Assembly: GCA_035512595.1 (NCBI GenBank)
Contig: DATKDU010000344.1
Coordinates: forward strand, 1 to 20,821
Length of the DNA: 20,821 nucleotides
DNA from: DATKDU01 sp035512595
GTDB taxonomy: Bacteria; Planctomycetota; Planctomycetia; Pirellulales; Pirellulaceae
Reading direction: 5' to 3'
Position numbers and translations under genes: made by a program. Numbering within the stretch: position 1 is the first letter of the stretch; every line of letters begins with the position of its first letter. Below the pieces are notes generated by a model, which had not been told where the DNA came from, ran no database searches, and was given only the letters and a program-made list of their open reading frames with translations. This document shows positions 19,323 through 20,821 of this stretch, piece by piece.

Positions 19323-20821
19323 ATGAATGTTGCTGCCGCCTGTTTGCTCGCCGTCCTGGCCGCTGATGCCGCCGATGTGGAAATGCCGCGGGTTTTGGAT
19401 GATCGGCTTCAGCTCCAGCTTGTGGCCTCCGATCCCGAAGTTGTTACGCCAACGGGCATTGGGGTGGATTCCAAGGGGCGGGTGTTCGTCATCGAGTGCA
19501 ACACGCACTTTCCGCCCGAGGGGTATAAGCGGGCCAAGCACGACCGGATCCTGCTGCTGGAGGATTTCGGCCCGGATGGCAAGGCGCGGAAAACGAGCGT
19601 CTTTTTCGAGGGGACGAAGTTCACGATGAACATGGCCGTCTACCACGACGACTCGCTCTACGTGGCGACGCGGTACGAAGTCTTCCGCCTGACCGACAAG
19701 AATGGCGACGGCAAGGCGGACCAATCGCTCGAGGAGCGGCAGAAGATCGCCTGGCTCGACACCAAGGGGGACTATCCGCACAACGGCCTGTCGGGGTTCG
19801 CATTCGACCTGGCGGGGAACGTTTATTTTGGGTTCGGCGAGAATCTGGGGGCCGATTACAAGCTGATCGGCACCGACGGGACAACGCTTAGCGGCGGCGG
19901 CGAAGGGGGGAACATCTACTGCTGCTCTGCCGAGGGGAAACACTTGCGGCGGGTGGCGACGGGGTTCTGGAATCCGTTTCACGTCGGCTTCGATTGCTTT
20001 GGGCGGCTGTTTGCCGTCGATAACGATCCTGATTCGCGTCCGCCGTGCCGCCTCTTGCACATCGTGGAAGGTGGCGACTACGGCTATCGCTATCGCAACG
20101 GCCGCAAGGGGGTCCATCCCTTCACGGCTTGGAACGGCGAGCTGCCGGGGACATTGCCGATGGTCGCCGGCACTGGCGAAGCGCCGTGTGCGGTGGTGGC
20201 GTACGAGTCGGACAATCTGCCGGAGGAATATCGCGGCGACTTGCTCGTGACGAGCTGGGGCGATCATCGGATCGAGCGCTACAAGCTCAAACCGCGCGGG
20301 GCCTCGTTCTCCGCCGAGATGCAGCCGGTGGTCCGCGGCGACGAAAACTTCCGCCCCGTCGGCATGGCGCTTGCCCCCGATGGCTCGCTCTACTTCAGCG
20401 ACTGGGTGGACAAGTCGTACACGCTCCACGGCAAAGGGCGCGTGTGGCGCTTGTCGGCCAAGAAACCGCCCAAGCCCAGCCGGCCGGAAGACACCATCGA
20501 AGCATTGTCGTCGCCACACGGGCCATGGCGTGAAGCGGCGGCGCGGAAGCTCACGCGCGAGCAGGCGATCCAGGTGGCGAGCGAATCGGATTCGGAGCGG
20601 GCGCGGTCGCTGGCGGGGAGGGCGTATGCGGCGCGAGCATATGCCGCGCTTAATGCGCGGTCCACTGGTGGAGGGGGAAAGACGACTCGCGCCTTTTCAG
20701 ATTTCAGCCAGCAGGCTGCCGCTGTCGCGAGGTTGCTCCACAAAGAATTTGGAAAACTCGTCGATCGAGACGATCGTGTGTTGAAACTGAAACTGGATCA
20801 TCAGAGTAAGCCGCCGGAACA
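19323..20821 (+). CDS. beta-propeller membrane-bound dehydrogenase-like protein, 3' end cut by window
   Basis: The frame is open for 499 codons and runs off the edge, so the product is partial. After a short signal-like start (MNVAAACLLAVLAADA) it reads as a PQQ/glucose-dehydrogenase-type beta-propeller seen in planctomycete membrane-bound dehydrogenase proteins: LQLVASDPEVVTPTGIGVDS, DGKARKTSVFFEGTKF, GLSGFAFDLAGNVYFG, NPFHVGFDCFGRLFAVDNDPDSR, RPVGMALAPDGSLYFSDW. After about residue 390 it turns to Ala/Arg/Glu-rich sequence, consistent with the HEAT-like region that often precedes a haem-binding CXXCH domain; that domain would lie outside the window. It is probably a periplasmic sugar or alcohol dehydrogenase. 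An overlapping 408-codon minus-strand frame is its shadow. Confidence 0.88.
   Translation, partial: MNVAAACLLAVLAADAADVEMPRVLDDRLQLQLVASDPEVVTPTGIGVDSKGRVFVIECNTHFPPEGYKRAKHDRILLLEDFGPDGKARKTSVFFEGTKFTMNMAVYHDDSLYVATRYEVFRLTDKNGDGKADQSLEERQKIAWLDTKGDYPHNGLSGFAFDLAGNVYFGFGENLGADYKLIGTDGTTLSGGGEGGNIYCCSAEGKHLRRVATGFWNPFHVGFDCFGRLFAVDNDPDSRPPCRLLHIVEGGDYGYRYRNGRKGVHPFTAWNGELPGTLPMVAGTGEAPCAVVAYESDNLPEEYRGDLLVTSWGDHRIERYKLKPRGASFSAEMQPVVRGDENFRPVGMALAPDGSLYFSDWVDKSYTLHGKGRVWRLSAKKPPKPSRPEDTIEALSSPHGPWREAAARKLTREQAIQVASESDSERARSLAGRAYAARAYAALNARSTGGGGKTTRAFSDFSQQAAAVARLLHKEFGKLVDRDDRVLKLKLDHQSKPPE

Noticed and set aside
19293..20519. 408-codon minus-strand open frame
   Set aside because: Antisense to the beta-propeller gene, with no recognisable domain.

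Overview
The window looks like chromosomal DNA from a GC-rich planctomycete, probably Pirellulales-like. Three kinds of evidence point that way: secreted or Tat-exported sugar-degradation proteins typical of that phylum (DUF1080, Gfo/Idh/MocA, a membrane-bound dehydrogenase beta-propeller, a parallel beta-helix protein); a row of tiny proteins opening with the planctomycete-style motif MRF(T/S)IRDLLWLT; and many dispersed, low-complexity inverted repeats between genes. This assignment is by recognition, not by a search.

Region 1 (about 1-5,380) is the unusual part. It holds a tight, mostly minus-strand array of short membrane-anchored genes. They share a near-identical N-terminal module (a basic start, RDLLWLT, one hydrophobic helix) but carry unrelated C-termini. 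The array includes a 49-codon gene (5078-5227), a nonsense-mutated remnant (5236-5382), a roughly 175-bp direct repeat in two copies (3123-3296 and 4878-5053) and a repeated -10-like box (TAAACT or TACACT) 20-21 nt before several ATGs. At its downstream end, a leucine-rich-repeat membrane protein (455-1654) is separated from the ORF before it only by one in-frame TAG, which suggests one split ancestral gene.

Region 2 (5,426-10,328, minus strand) is a likely operon. In transcription order it holds a fused FAD/4Fe-4S 2-hydroxyacid dehydrogenase (YdiJ/GlcD-GlpC type), moaD (ATGA overlap), moaE and moaA. Three of the four are molybdopterin cofactor genes; moaC is not in the window.

Region 3 (10,475-12,523, minus strand) has folE (GTP cyclohydrolase I), a polytopic membrane protein 4 nt after it, and a zinc-ribbon membrane protein.

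Region 4 (12,696-14,273, plus strand) has two signalling genes: a response regulator whose output is an RsbW-like ATPase domain, and an FHA-LuxR regulator.

Region 5 (14,268-19,185, minus strand) is a secreted carbohydrate-processing group: a DUF1080 (3-keto-disaccharide hydrolase family) protein, a Tat-exported Gfo/Idh/MocA oxidoreductase, an alpha/beta hydrolase and a parallel beta-helix protein. A plus-strand beta-propeller dehydrogenase-like gene (19,323 onward) runs off the right edge. Together they suggest oxidation-assisted glycan breakdown.

At least ten kinds of palindromic or inverted repeat sit at gene boundaries. Several have been absorbed into ORF ends, starts or a linker.
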